In this document: one piece after another, positions 1 through 7,206 of the stretch
How positions within the stretch are numbered: position 1 is the stretch's first letter
How the letters are laid out: every line of letters starts with the position of its first letter
Source of the DNA: an uncultured Clostridia bacterium
GTDB lineage: Bacteria; Bacillota; Clostridia; Christensenellales; UBA1242
Assembly: GCA_947384015.1 (NCBI GenBank)
Contig: CANDFN010000032.1
Coordinates: 1 to 11,016, forward strand
Direction: 5' to 3'
DNA: 11,016 bases
Notes under the pieces: model-generated
Told to the model about the DNA's origin: nothing
The model's input: only the letters and a program-made list of their open reading frames with translations
The model's database searches: none
Position numbers and translations under genes: made by a program

Positions 1-82
1 AGGGTGTAATTTAAAGGTAAAGTATTTAGATGTAAACACATGTGTGGTAGAAGGCGAAATAAAACTGGTTGAAGTTGTTTAA
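1..82 (+). CDS. yqfC: YqfC (YabP/YqfC family sporulation protein), 3' end only
   Basis: Only the last 26 codons are in the window, with the first complete codon at base 2 and a TAA stop at 80-82. The visible end reads GCNLKVKYLDVNTCVVEGEI and then KLVEVV. This fits the C-terminus of the YabP/YqfC family, where short beta strands of the type 'L.I..L..d...IeG.I..I' close the protein. The family is known from endospore formers, and yqfC is co-transcribed with yqfD in Bacillus. The next gene starts 30 nt downstream and is yqfD, which is the main support for the call. The sequence match alone is too short to be decisive. Confidence 0.75.
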   Translation, partial: GCNLKVKYLDVNTCVVEGEIKLVEVV

Positions 83-112
83 TTAATTATTAAGTTCAGT
101 TTTTGGAGGATT

Positions 113-1201
113 ATGAAGATTGAGTTAGAGGGCTACAATTTAGATGAACTTATAAAGGTTTTATACCGCAAAAAGATTACTTTAATAAATCTTCAAAAGG
201 TTGAAGATAATCATATAATATTTGAAATTGAAGATAAAGACCATAAAAAAGTAAAAAAATACATACTAAATTACAAAACAAAAACAATTTTAGGCAGATT
301 TAGGCAGTTGCCAAAATTAATGCTTGCAAATTTAGGCATCATTTTAGGTGTGTTTTTTGGTAGTATATTTATGTTGTTTGCAAGTGCTTTTACTTGGCAG
401 ATATGCGTTTATGGCACAGAAGAATTAACTTATAACGAAATTATTACCGTGCTTGCAAATAACGGAATAAAAAAGGGAAAGATAAATCATGCCAGCTGTG
501 AGGAAATTGAAACAATACTTTTAAATAACTACAATCGTATAGCTCAAGTTTCTGTAATAAAACAAGGCACAGCAATAATCATAAATTTAAGTGAGAAGTT
601 GGTTTACAATAGCACAGAATACGAGCCAATAACAGCAAAGTTTAATGGAATTGTTACAGAAACACATATTCTAACAGGTACAACCAATGTAAAAGTGGGA
701 GATTATGTAAACGTTGGCGATGTATTAGTTTTACCTTTTAATATATTACCAAATGGTGAAAGGGTTAGTGTTAAACCAATGGCAGAAATTAAAGCTAAAA
801 TTTTTGTTGTTGGCACTTGCAGTTTAAGTAAAACAGAACAATGTTTAACTCGCACAGGTAAAACAATTATTACCTATAACTATCAACTTTTTAATTTTAA
901 CTTATTTTCTGGCAAAAATAAAAATTCGTTTGCGCTATTTGATAGAATTGTGTATAATGAAAATGTAAGTGATTTAATTCCATTTAAACGCCAAAAAATT
1001 GTTTATTACGAGTTGGCAATAACAGAAAAAACAAATAATCTAACAGAGGAACAAACCGCACTAGAACAAAAAGCAAGACAACTTGCGCAAAGCAAACTTC
1101 CAACAGATTATACTTTGCTGGATGAAAGTTCTTCGGTTAGTGTGGTAGAAGATACGATGTATGCAAGCACAACATTTACAATTATTGGAGTTGTAAATTA
1201 A
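113..1201 (+). CDS. yqfD: Sporulation protein YqfD (membrane-anchored)
   Basis: This 362-residue protein is somewhat shorter than Bacillus YqfD (about 400) and lacks the first dozen or so residues seen there. The N-terminal soluble part (1-66) is followed by one hydrophobic segment at about 69-91, beginning LMLANLGIILGVFFG. The remainder should lie outside the membrane and includes a lipoyl/biotin-like turn at about 176-207 (GIVTE...VKVGDYVNVGDVLV), typical of YqfD. In Bacillus yqfCD is needed for efficient sporulation in the mother cell; the biochemical role is unknown. The ATG at 113 is the only start after the yqfC stop, and GGAGGA at 105-110 lies unusually close to it. The ybeY-era ORF begins 13 nt downstream, so these genes form one operon. 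Confidence 0.9.
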   Translation: MKIELEGYNLDELIKVLYRKKITLINLQKVEDNHIIFEIEDKDHKKVKKYILNYKTKTILGRFRQLPKLMLANLGIILGVFFGSIFMLFASAFTWQICVYGTEELTYNEIITVLANNGIKKGKINHASCEEIETILLNNYNRIAQVSVIKQGTAIIINLSEKLVYNSTEYEPITAKFNGIVTETHILTGTTNVKVGDYVNVGDVLVLPFNILPNGERVSVKPMAEIKAKIFVVGTCSLSKTEQCLTRTGKTIITYNYQLFNFNLFSGKNKNSFALFDRIVYNENVSDLIPFKRQKIVYYELAITEKTNNLTEEQTALEQKARQLAQSKLPTDYTLLDESSSVSVVEDTMYASTTFTIIGVVN

Positions 1202-1214
1202 AAAAGGATGAACT

Positions 1215-2582
1215 ATGGTAGAATTTTTAGGTAAAGCAACAAACGAAATAAAACAAGAGTTTGAACGTGTTTTTAACGCTATTCAGCAAAAGTTTTTGTT
1301 ACCTAAAAATATAAAAGTTAATGTAAATTTTGTAAGCGAAACAAAAATAAAAAAACTTAACAAAAGCACCCGCAACATAGATAAAGTTACAGATGTTTTA
1401 ACCTATCCATATATTAATTTAAAGGTTGGGCAAAAATTAAAAGTGCAAGATTATGTTATGGACATAGACCCAGAAGATAACACACTAACAATAGGGGACA
1501 TATATATTTGTTCAGCTGTTGCTACAAGGCAAGCTGAGGAATATAAACATTCCTTTAAAAGAGAGATGTGCTTTTTATTCTGCCATGGAATGCTTCATAT
1601 TTTGGGTTATGATCACATAGAAAAAGCGGACGAAAAATTAATGATAGAAATGCAAAAAAATATTTTAACAGAGCTGGGCATTACGCGTGAAGATTTTCGC
1701 TGTGGCTTTGTAACTATAGTTGGCAAAACTAATGTTGGTAAAAGCACGCTAATTAATCGTTTGGTTGGTCAGCATGTTGCAATTGTTAGCCCTAAAAGTC
1801 AAACTACAAGGGAAAATATAATTGGTGTTTATAATGATAAAAACACGCAAATTGTTTTTGTAGATACACCAGGTTATCATAAACGTGCAAACAAAATAGA
1901 TGATGAAATGGATAAGAATATTGCTATTGCAAATCAAGACACAGAAATTGTTTTGATGCTAATTAGCGCAAAACAATCTTTGCAAGAACAATTTGACGAA
2001 ATGTTAAAAAAGGTAAACACAGATGCTTATAAAATTTTGGTTATTAACAAAGTAGATGAAACAACTTACGAAAAGCTTTATCCGCAACTGGCAAAATTGG
2101 ATGTGAAACAAGCCGATGAAATAATTCCAATTTCTGCACTAAAAGGCACAAATTGTGATAAGCTTTTAGAAATAATAAAGCAACATTTGCCAACCTTTAA
2201 TTATGAAATGAGATACTTCCCAATAGATGAATATACAGATAAAACAGTGCGCCAAATGGTGGCAGAGTTGGTTAGAGAAAAAGCACTATATTTACTTGAT
2301 GATGAAATACCGCATGGCATTCAAGTTGTGGTAAACGAATATAAAGAAAACGAAACCCCAATCCAAATTTGCGCTGACATTTATTGTGAGCGAGATAGTC
2401 ATAAAGCCATCATCTTAGGCAAGGGTGGAGCAATGATAAAAGAGATATCAACAAAGGCCCGTATGTCTATAGAAAAGTTTGTTGGTAAGCCTGTTCGTTT
2501 AGAGCTTTATGTTAAAGTAAAACAAGGTTGGCGTAACGATATTAAGGCAATTACAGAATTTGGACTAAATGCAGGAGAATAA
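1215..2582 (+). CDS. YbeY-Era fusion: rRNA-maturation endoribonuclease joined to ribosome-assembly GTPase
   Basis: One uninterrupted 455-residue frame holds two complete proteins. Residues 1-158 are YbeY: the N-terminal motif STRNIDKVTDVLTYP (51-65) carries the conserved Arg53, and the zinc site HGMLHILGYDH gives His124, His128 and His134. Residues 163-455 are Era: G1 GKTNVGKST (170-178), G2 SQTTR (195-199), G3 DTPG (217-220), G4 NKVD (278-281), G5 SALKG (307-311), and a KH domain with GKGGAMIKE (402-410). YbeY acts in 16S rRNA 3'-end maturation and ribosome quality control. Era binds the 3' end of 16S rRNA during 30S assembly. The junction (about 155-163, GITREDFRCG) has no linker and no usable start codon for a separate Era, since the next Met after 146 is 232. 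Both active sites look intact. An AAGGA site at 1204-1208 serves the ATG at 1215. Confidence 0.95.
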   Translation: MVEFLGKATNEIKQEFERVFNAIQQKFLLPKNIKVNVNFVSETKIKKLNKSTRNIDKVTDVLTYPYINLKVGQKLKVQDYVMDIDPEDNTLTIGDIYICSAVATRQAEEYKHSFKREMCFLFCHGMLHILGYDHIEKADEKLMIEMQKNILTELGITREDFRCGFVTIVGKTNVGKSTLINRLVGQHVAIVSPKSQTTRENIIGVYNDKNTQIVFVDTPGYHKRANKIDDEMDKNIAIANQDTEIVLMLISAKQSLQEQFDEMLKKVNTDAYKILVINKVDETTYEKLYPQLAKLDVKQADEIIPISALKGTNCDKLLEIIKQHLPTFNYEMRYFPIDEYTDKTVRQMVAELVREKALYLLDDEIPHGIQVVVNEYKENETPIQICADIYCERDSHKAIILGKGGAMIKEISTKARMSIEKFVGKPVRLELYVKVKQGWRNDIKAITEFGLNAGE

Positions 2583-2606
2583 TAAAAATATTGAAAAATA
2601 GTATAA

Positions 2607-2640
2607 AAAACGGCTAAAAATAGCTGTTTTTTTTTTGTTT
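2607..2640 (+). terminator. Rho-independent terminator after ybeY-era
   Basis: AAAACGGCTA (2607-2616) pairs with TAGCTGTTTT (2621-2630) over 10 bp, with one G-U pair and an AAAA loop. Ten consecutive T residues run from 2627 to 2636. It lies 25 nt after the Era stop and closes the yqfC-yqfD-ybeY/era operon. Confidence 0.9.
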
Positions 2641-2726
2641 TAATATAAACTAATAAAATTTTTATTTTTTTTTAGCCAATTAAAACATTTGCATTTTTAT
2701 TAATAAACTCTTATAATGATAATGTA

Positions 2727-2757
2727 TTGGCATAAAAAGTTTTGCTTTGCATATAAT
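2727..2757 (+). promoter_or_regulatory. Candidate sigma-A promoter for the small ORF and recO
   Basis: TTGGCA (2727-2732, 5/6 to consensus) lies 19 nt before TATAAT (2752-2757, perfect). Transcription would start near 2764, just ahead of the AGGAGG site at 2771. An alternative -10, TATAAT at 2712-2717, has a weaker TTGCAT at 2689-2694 with 17-nt spacing. Either way a new transcription unit begins after the terminator at 2607-2640. Confidence 0.5.
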
Positions 2758-2781
2758 ATAAGTATAAATAAGGAGGGAAGT

Positions 2782-2958
2782 ATGACGATCGCAGAAATAG
2801 GTGCAGGCTATATGGAACTATATAACAAAACACATAAAAAATTCTATTATGAAATGTATTTAAATTGTAATAGGCTTTCCTTCAATATTGAAAAGTTGGC
2901 ACAAGCAGAAGCTGAATTAAAAAAGTATAGTAACGAAGAAAATGCGTTTTCACTTTAA
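2782..2958 (+). CDS. Small hypothetical protein (58 aa) between era and recO
   Basis: I do not recognise this protein. It begins MTIAEIGAGYMELYN and is probably helical: residues 10-52 are rich in Tyr, Leu, Lys and Glu and could form a long amphipathic helix. There is no signal peptide or membrane segment. The start is set at 2782 because a near-perfect AGGAGG (2771-2776) lies 5 nt before it. The in-frame ATG at 2716 lies inside the promoter region and has no ribosome site. It holds the position of the small gene yqzL between era and recO in Bacillus, but I see no sequence similarity to YqzL. Its stop is 2 nt from the recO start, and recO lacks its own ribosome site, so translation of this frame may feed recO. 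Confidence 0.75.
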   Translation: MTIAEIGAGYMELYNKTHKKFYYEMYLNCNRLSFNIEKLAQAEAELKKYSNEENAFSL

Positions 2959-2960
2959 AA

Positions 2961-3662
2961 ATGGATACAAAAGTTAAAGGAATTATTATTAAATTATCTA
3001 ACTATAAAGAGGCGGACAAACTCGCCTCAATTTTTAGTTTGGAAGAAGGAATTATAACTGCTAAATTTACAGGCGTAAAAAAAGAAAAAGCAAAATTTAA
3101 AGCAGTGGCTCAACCTTTTTGCTTTGCAGATTTTGTGCTTAACACTAAAGCTGATTCAAACACGGTAACAAGTGCAAATATTATAGATAATTTTTTTGGA
3201 ATAACAGCTAACTATCAAAAAACAATTTGCGCATATATCGTTTTAGACATCTTGCAATCAATTTTGCCAAAACAAAAAACCGAGCAAGAAATATTTGTGT
3301 TAACAATAAAAGCGCTAAAAGATATAGAACAAAAAAATGAATATATTTCGTTAATAAATTTTATTTTGCAGTTTATAAATTTTTCTGGCATGAAAGTAGA
3401 GTTTGATTGTTCTGGAACTATTTTATTAGATAAAGACACGGGCAATTTTACTTCAGCCAAATCATTGTGGACAGTGCCCATAGATAAAAAAGTTTACAAC
3501 CTTTTAAAAGTTATAAATGATAGTGGTGAAGAAAATGAAAGAGATGAAGTTTTAGAAAAATTAGAATATTCCGAAACTATTTTAAAACAAACCTTGCGTT
3601 TAACAAATAGCATAATGCTTGCAAAATTTGGGGTAGAATTAAAAACATTTGAATTTGTTTAA
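2961..3662 (+). CDS. recO: DNA repair protein RecO
   Basis: This 233-residue protein is close to the usual RecO length of about 240-255. The N-terminal OB fold is clear: the VKGIIIKLSNYKEADKL segment (5-21) and the following SIFSLEEGIITAKFTGVKK match the conserved start of RecO. The helical C-terminal part (about 82-233) is divergent. RecO acts with RecF and RecR, binding single-stranded DNA and helping load RecA at gaps. Most Firmicutes RecO proteins carry a four-Cys zinc site after the helical region. Here only Cys150 remains in that stretch (KVEFDCSGTILLDKDTGNF), so the zinc site appears lost. There is no Shine-Dalgarno in the 20 nt before the ATG, while the preceding small ORF stops 2 nt upstream. 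Translational coupling is therefore likely. Confidence 0.85.
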   Translation: MDTKVKGIIIKLSNYKEADKLASIFSLEEGIITAKFTGVKKEKAKFKAVAQPFCFADFVLNTKADSNTVTSANIIDNFFGITANYQKTICAYIVLDILQSILPKQKTEQEIFVLTIKALKDIEQKNEYISLINFILQFINFSGMKVEFDCSGTILLDKDTGNFTSAKSLWTVPIDKKVYNLLKVINDSGEENERDEVLEKLEYSETILKQTLRLTNSIMLAKFGVELKTFEFV

Positions 3663-3671
3663 AAAAATAAA

Positions 3672-3703
3672 AACAGGCATGAATTTTGCTTGCTTTTTTT
3701 TTC
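3672..3703 (+). terminator. Probable terminator after recO
   Basis: CAGGCA (3674-3679) pairs with TGCTTG (3687-3692) with one G-U pair and a 7-nt loop, extended by an A-T pair beyond one mismatch. A run of T follows from 3694 to 3702. It is weaker than the other two hairpins in the window and may allow read-through into ppdK. Confidence 0.5.
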
Positions 3704-3718
3704 TAGATTTATTATGCT
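3690..3718 (+). promoter_or_regulatory. Weak candidate promoter for ppdK
   Basis: TTGCTT (3690-3695) and TATGCT (3713-3718) are 17 nt apart, upstream of the AAAGGAG site at 3735-3741. Both boxes match the consensus poorly, and the -35 overlaps the recO terminator stem. This is offered as a candidate only, because ppdK follows a probable terminator and needs its own start of transcription. Confidence 0.25.
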
Positions 3719-3745
3719 TAAAGAGTATTAAATAAAGGAGTTGTT

Positions 3746-6541
3746 ATGAAAAAATACGTATACTTATTTAGTGAAGGCAATGCAAGCATGGTAAACCTAT
3801 TGGGCGGTAAAGGTTCTAACTTGGCAGAAATGACAAATCTTGGTTTGCCTGTTCCACAAGGATTCACTATTTCAACCGAAGCATGCACAAAATATTATGA
3901 AGACGGCCGTCAAATAAATGATGAAATCAAAGCCGAAATCATGAAGAACATCACAAAGATGGAAAAGATTACAGGCAAAAAATTTGGAGATAAACAAAAT
4001 CCACTTCTTGTTTCTGTGCGCAGTGGTGCTAGGGCAAGTATGCCTGGTATGATGGACACAATTTTAAACCTTGGCTTAAACGAAGAAGTTGTAGAAACAC
4101 TTGCAGCGAAAAGTGGCAACCCTCGTTGGGCGTGGGACTGTTACAGACGTTTCATCCAAATGTTTAGTGACGTTGTAATGGAAGTTGGCAAAAAATATTT
4201 TGAAAAATTAATAGACCAAATGAAAGAAAAACGCGGTATCACCTCTGATGTAGATTTAACTGCGGATGACCTAAAATCATTGGCTAAACAATTTAAAGCT
4301 GAGTATAAAAAACAACTTAAAAAAGAATTCCCAGCAGACCCTAAAGAACAATTGTTTGAAGCTATAAAAGCAGTGTTCCGTAGTTGGGACAACCCTCGTG
4401 CTAATATCTATCGTATGGACCATGACATCCCATATTCTTGGGGGACAGCAGTAAACGTTCAAATGATGGCGTTTGGTAACATGGGAGAAACATCTGGAAC
4501 AGGTGTTGCATTTACACGTAACCCTGCAACTGGAGAAAAAGGCTTAATGGGCGAATTTTTAATGAACGCACAAGGCGAAGACGTTGTTGCTGGTGTGCGC
4601 ACTCCAATGCCTATTGAAAAAATGGCTGAAGTTATGCCAGAAGTATACGAACAATTTAAAAAGATTTGTAACATCTTAGAAGAACATTATAGAGATATGC
4701 AAGATATGGAGTTTACAATAGAGGATAAAAAACTTTATATGTTGCAAACAAGAAACGGTAAAAGAACCGCTGCAGCTGCAATTCGTATTGCGTGCGATTT
4801 AATTGATGAAGGCATGATTACAGAACAACAAGCATTAATGCAAATTGATGCCAAAACTTTAGACATGCTTTTACACCCAACTTTTGATGCAGAAGCTTTA
4901 AGCAAAGCAAATAAAAATAATGTTGTAGGTAAGGGTATAGCAGCTTCTCCAGGTGCTGCTGCCGGCACTATTGTATTTACAGCAGAAGATGCAGTAAAAC
5001 AAGGTAAGGCTGGTAAAAAGGTTATACTTGTTCGTTTAGAAACTAGCCCAGAAGATATTGAAGGCATGAAATATGCTCAAGGTATTTTAACTGTTCGTGG
5101 TGGTCAAACATCACACGCTGCAGTTGTAGCACGTGGCATGGGAACTTGCTGCGTTTCTGGTTGTGGCGAAATTAAAATGGATGAAGAAAACAAACGTTTC
5201 ACTCTTGCAGGCGCTGAATATAAAGAAGGCGATGCTTTATCTTTAGACGGTTCTACTGGTAACATTTATAACTGCATAATTAAAACTGTTCCAGCAGACC
5301 CTAACACAGGCTATTTTGGTAGAATAATGAAATTAGCAGATAAATATAAAGCATTAGGTGTTAGAACAAATGCAGACACTCCAGCGGATGCTAAACGCGC
5401 ATTTGAACTAGGTGCGCAAGGCATTGGTTTATGCCGCACAGAACACATGTTCTTTGATCCAAAAAGAATTAGTGCATTTAGAGAAATGATTTGTGCTGAT
5501 AGTGTAGAAGGTAGAATTAAAGCTTTAAATAAAATAGAAGCAATGCAACAAAAAGACTTTGAAGGCTTAATGGAAGCATTAAACGGAAATTCTGTTACAA
5601 TCCGTTATTTAGATCCACCTTTACATGAGTTCGTTCCAAAAGATGAAGAAGATATTAAAGCTCTTGCTAAAGCTCAAAAGAAGAGTGTAGAACAAATTAA
5701 ACAACTTATTAACGATTTACACGAATTCAACCCAATGATGGGACATCGTGGTTGCCGTTTGGCAGTTACTTACCCAGAAATTGCAGTTATGCAAACCCGT
5801 GCAGTAATTAAAGCTGCAATTAATATACAAAACAAACATAAAGATTGGAAAGTTTGCCCAGAAATTATGATACCATTAGTGGGCGAAATTAAAGAATTTA
5901 AGTTTGTTAAAAATATTGTTACAAAAACAGCAGATGAGGTTATTAGTAAAGCTAAATCTAACTTAAAATATAAAGTTGGAACAATGATTGAAATCCCTCG
6001 TGCTGCACTTACTGCAGACGAAATTGCAAAAGAGGCAGATTTCTTCAGCTTTGGAACAAACGACCTTACTCAAATGACTTTCGGTTTCAGCCGTGACGAT
6101 GCTGGTAAATTCTTACCTTCATATTATGAAAACAAAATTTATGAATCAGACCCATTTGCTAGGTTAGATACAACAGGTGTTGGTAAACTTGTTAATATGG
6201 CCAACAGCCTTGGTAAAGAAGCAAATGCAAACCTTCACACAGGTATTTGCGGCGAACATGGTGGGGATCCAAGTTCTATTAAGTTCTGCCATGACACTGG
6301 CTTAGATTATGTAAGTTGCAGTCCATTCCGTGTTCCAATAGCACGCCTCGCTGCTGCACAAGCAAACATTAAAAATCCACGCCCAGGCACACTTGCTGCA
6401 AAAGAAGCAACAAAAGCCACAGCAAAAAAAACAGTAGCAAAAACTGTTGCAAAAAAAACAGTTGCCAAAACAACTGTAAAACCAGCAACTAAAACCTCAA
6501 CTAAAAAAGCAACAACAAAATCAGCTAAAAAATCTAAATAG
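3746..6541 (+). CDS. ppdK: Pyruvate, phosphate dikinase with extra Lys/Ala/Thr-rich C-terminal tail
   Basis: PPDK interconverts pyruvate + ATP + Pi and PEP + AMP + PPi in the cytoplasm, serving PPi-linked glycolysis or gluconeogenesis in anaerobes. All three domains are present. The ATP-grasp domain has GGKGSNLAEM (Lys22), SVRSGARASMPGMMDT (Arg92), Glu322 and Gln334. The phosphohistidine domain has GGQTSHAAVVARGMG with catalytic His457 and the regulatory-type Thr455. The PEP/pyruvate TIM barrel extends from about 535, with GTMIEIPRAAL, SFGTNDLTQMTFGFSRDD and Cys835 in HTGICGEHGGDP. The family normally ends near FRVPIARLAAAQ at about 875-880 residues, but here the frame runs on to 931. Residues 877-931 hold 16 Lys and a single acidic residue, with Ala and Thr making up most of the rest. 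Thr455 fits the PPDK regulatory protein target, though no regulator gene is visible. An AAAGGAG site precedes the ATG. Confidence 0.97.
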   Translation: MKKYVYLFSEGNASMVNLLGGKGSNLAEMTNLGLPVPQGFTISTEACTKYYEDGRQINDEIKAEIMKNITKMEKITGKKFGDKQNPLLVSVRSGARASMPGMMDTILNLGLNEEVVETLAAKSGNPRWAWDCYRRFIQMFSDVVMEVGKKYFEKLIDQMKEKRGITSDVDLTADDLKSLAKQFKAEYKKQLKKEFPADPKEQLFEAIKAVFRSWDNPRANIYRMDHDIPYSWGTAVNVQMMAFGNMGETSGTGVAFTRNPATGEKGLMGEFLMNAQGEDVVAGVRTPMPIEKMAEVMPEVYEQFKKICNILEEHYRDMQDMEFTIEDKKLYMLQTRNGKRTAAAAIRIACDLIDEGMITEQQALMQIDAKTLDMLLHPTFDAEALSKANKNNVVGKGIAASPGAAAGTIVFTAEDAVKQGKAGKKVILVRLETSPEDIEGMKYAQGILTVRGGQTSHAAVVARGMGTCCVSGCGEIKMDEENKRFTLAGAEYKEGDALSLDGSTGNIYNCIIKTVPADPNTGYFGRIMKLADKYKALGVRTNADTPADAKRAFELGAQGIGLCRTEHMFFDPKRISAFREMICADSVEGRIKALNKIEAMQQKDFEGLMEALNGNSVTIRYLDPPLHEFVPKDEEDIKALAKAQKKSVEQIKQLINDLHEFNPMMGHRGCRLAVTYPEIAVMQTRAVIKAAINIQNKHKDWKVCPEIMIPLVGEIKEFKFVKNIVTKTADEVISKAKSNLKYKVGTMIEIPRAALTADEIAKEADFFSFGTNDLTQMTFGFSRDDAGKFLPSYYENKIYESDPFARLDTTGVGKLVNMANSLGKEANANLHTGICGEHGGDPSSIKFCHDTGLDYVSCSPFRVPIARLAAAQANIKNPRPGTLAAKEATKATAKKTVAKTVAKKTVAKTTVKPATKTSTKKATTKSAKKSK
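6422..6475 (+). repeat. Two tandem 27-bp units encoding AKKTVAKTV / AKKTVAKTT
   Basis: Units at 6422-6448 and 6449-6475 each begin GC, then eight A residues, then CAGT. The period of 27 nt is nine codons, so unit gain or loss keeps the reading frame. They encode residues 893-901 and 902-910 of the PPDK tail. Further imperfect KxATK-type variants follow to the stop. Confidence 0.75.
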
Positions 6542-6550
6542 GGTAAATAA

Positions 6551-6574
6551 AAAGCGGACATGGTCCGCTTTTTT
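6551..6574. terminator. Bidirectional terminator between ppdK and the convergent cassette
   Basis: AAAGCGGAC (6551-6559) and GTCCGCTTT (6563-6571) form a 9-bp stem with a 3-nt loop. T6569-6574 gives the tract for the + strand. On the - strand the A-rich flank 6545-6553 supplies a T-rich tract. It sits 9 nt after the ppdK stop and 6 nt beyond the stop of the - strand gene ending at 6580, so it can serve both. Confidence 0.9.
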
Positions 6575-6579
6575 ATTAT

Positions 6580-7191
6580 TTAGTTTGGCTTTTTAGTTTT
6601 ATCTAAATAATAACAATTATTTTCAAAATCTCCCATACGGAATTTTTCTCGTCCTAAAATTTTAAGAAGGTTTAATCTCTCAGCATGCGGTTCGTCGTCA
6701 TCAAAAAATACAAACTTTCTTTCTCCAAACATCATTCTATTAAAATTGCTTTGAGGAATTGTTACTTTTGCCTGTTGGTTAGCATTAATTATTAGCCATT
6801 TTAATTCTTCCTCTTTCTCTTTAGAAAGAGTAACTTCTTCAATGGTTGCCATACAATCGCCAACAAATTCTTTTACTATAGGTTTATTTATTAAAAATTC
6901 CCCAACATAGTAATCGTCACTAATATTTGCAAATAAGAATATTTCTTCCAATTCTGTTTCATTTTTTTTATAATCAAACTTTGCAAACTGAAATCCGCAA
7001 TCGGCAGAATAAGAGCCGTAAAGATAGCAACTAGGTTCGGTTTCTTTTTCTTCTTTTAAAATGCCAAGTAGGTGTCCGTCTTCACGCACACATACTGTCC
7101 CTTTAAAACATTTGCTTAAAAAATTATTTTTTGTAAAACATTGAGATAGTTCTAATTTGTAAGTTTTGTATCTTTGTCCGTGTAGTTTCAT
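6580..7191 (-). CDS. Unknown protein, paralogue of the adjacent gene (cassette gene 3)
   Basis: I do not recognise this 203-residue protein. It has no signal peptide, no membrane segment and no known catalytic motif. It is clearly related to the gene at 7207-7806. Shared elements in order are YKTYK (8-12), Cys18, GTVCVREDGHLLGI (31-44), Cys55 before a [YF]G turn, YVGEF (95-99), and E-x-TL-x-K-x-x-EE-x-L-x-x-LI-x-x-AN near 119-137. The alternating hydrophobic pattern up to about residue 105 suggests a beta-rich domain, followed by helices. The C-terminal 60 residues differ from the paralogue. AAGGAG on the - strand, about 6 nt before the ATG at 7191, supports the start. The gap to the upstream gene is 15 nt, so it is in one operon with it. 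It ends at the shared terminator. Confidence 0.8.
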   Translation of the reverse strand: MKLHGQRYKTYKLELSQCFTKNNFLSKCFKGTVCVREDGHLLGILKEEKETEPSCYLYGSYSADCGFQFAKFDYKKNETELEEIFLFANISDDYYVGEFLINKPIVKEFVGDCMATIEEVTLSKEKEEELKWLIINANQQAKVTIPQSNFNRMMFGERKFVFFDDDEPHAERLNLLKILGREKFRMGDFENNCYYLDKTKKPN

Positions 7192-7206
7192 AATATCTCC
7201 TTAAAA

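Noticed and set aside
1675..1710. A separate era gene start or a sequencing frameshift between ybeY and era
   Set aside because: The frame is continuous, there is no ATG, GTG or TTG start in frame near the Era N-terminus, and both halves align end to end without missing residues.
2716..2781. Longer N-terminus (22 extra codons) for the small protein before recO
   Set aside because: The region holds the promoter -35 and -10 boxes, has no ribosome site before 2716, and a strong AGGAGG lies just before the ATG at 2782.
4735..5067. 110-residue open frame on the - strand inside ppdK
   Set aside because: It is opposite a highly conserved coding region, has no ribosome site, and looks like a by-product of ppdK codon use. 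The same applies to the other - strand frames within 3910-4674 and 6307-6561.
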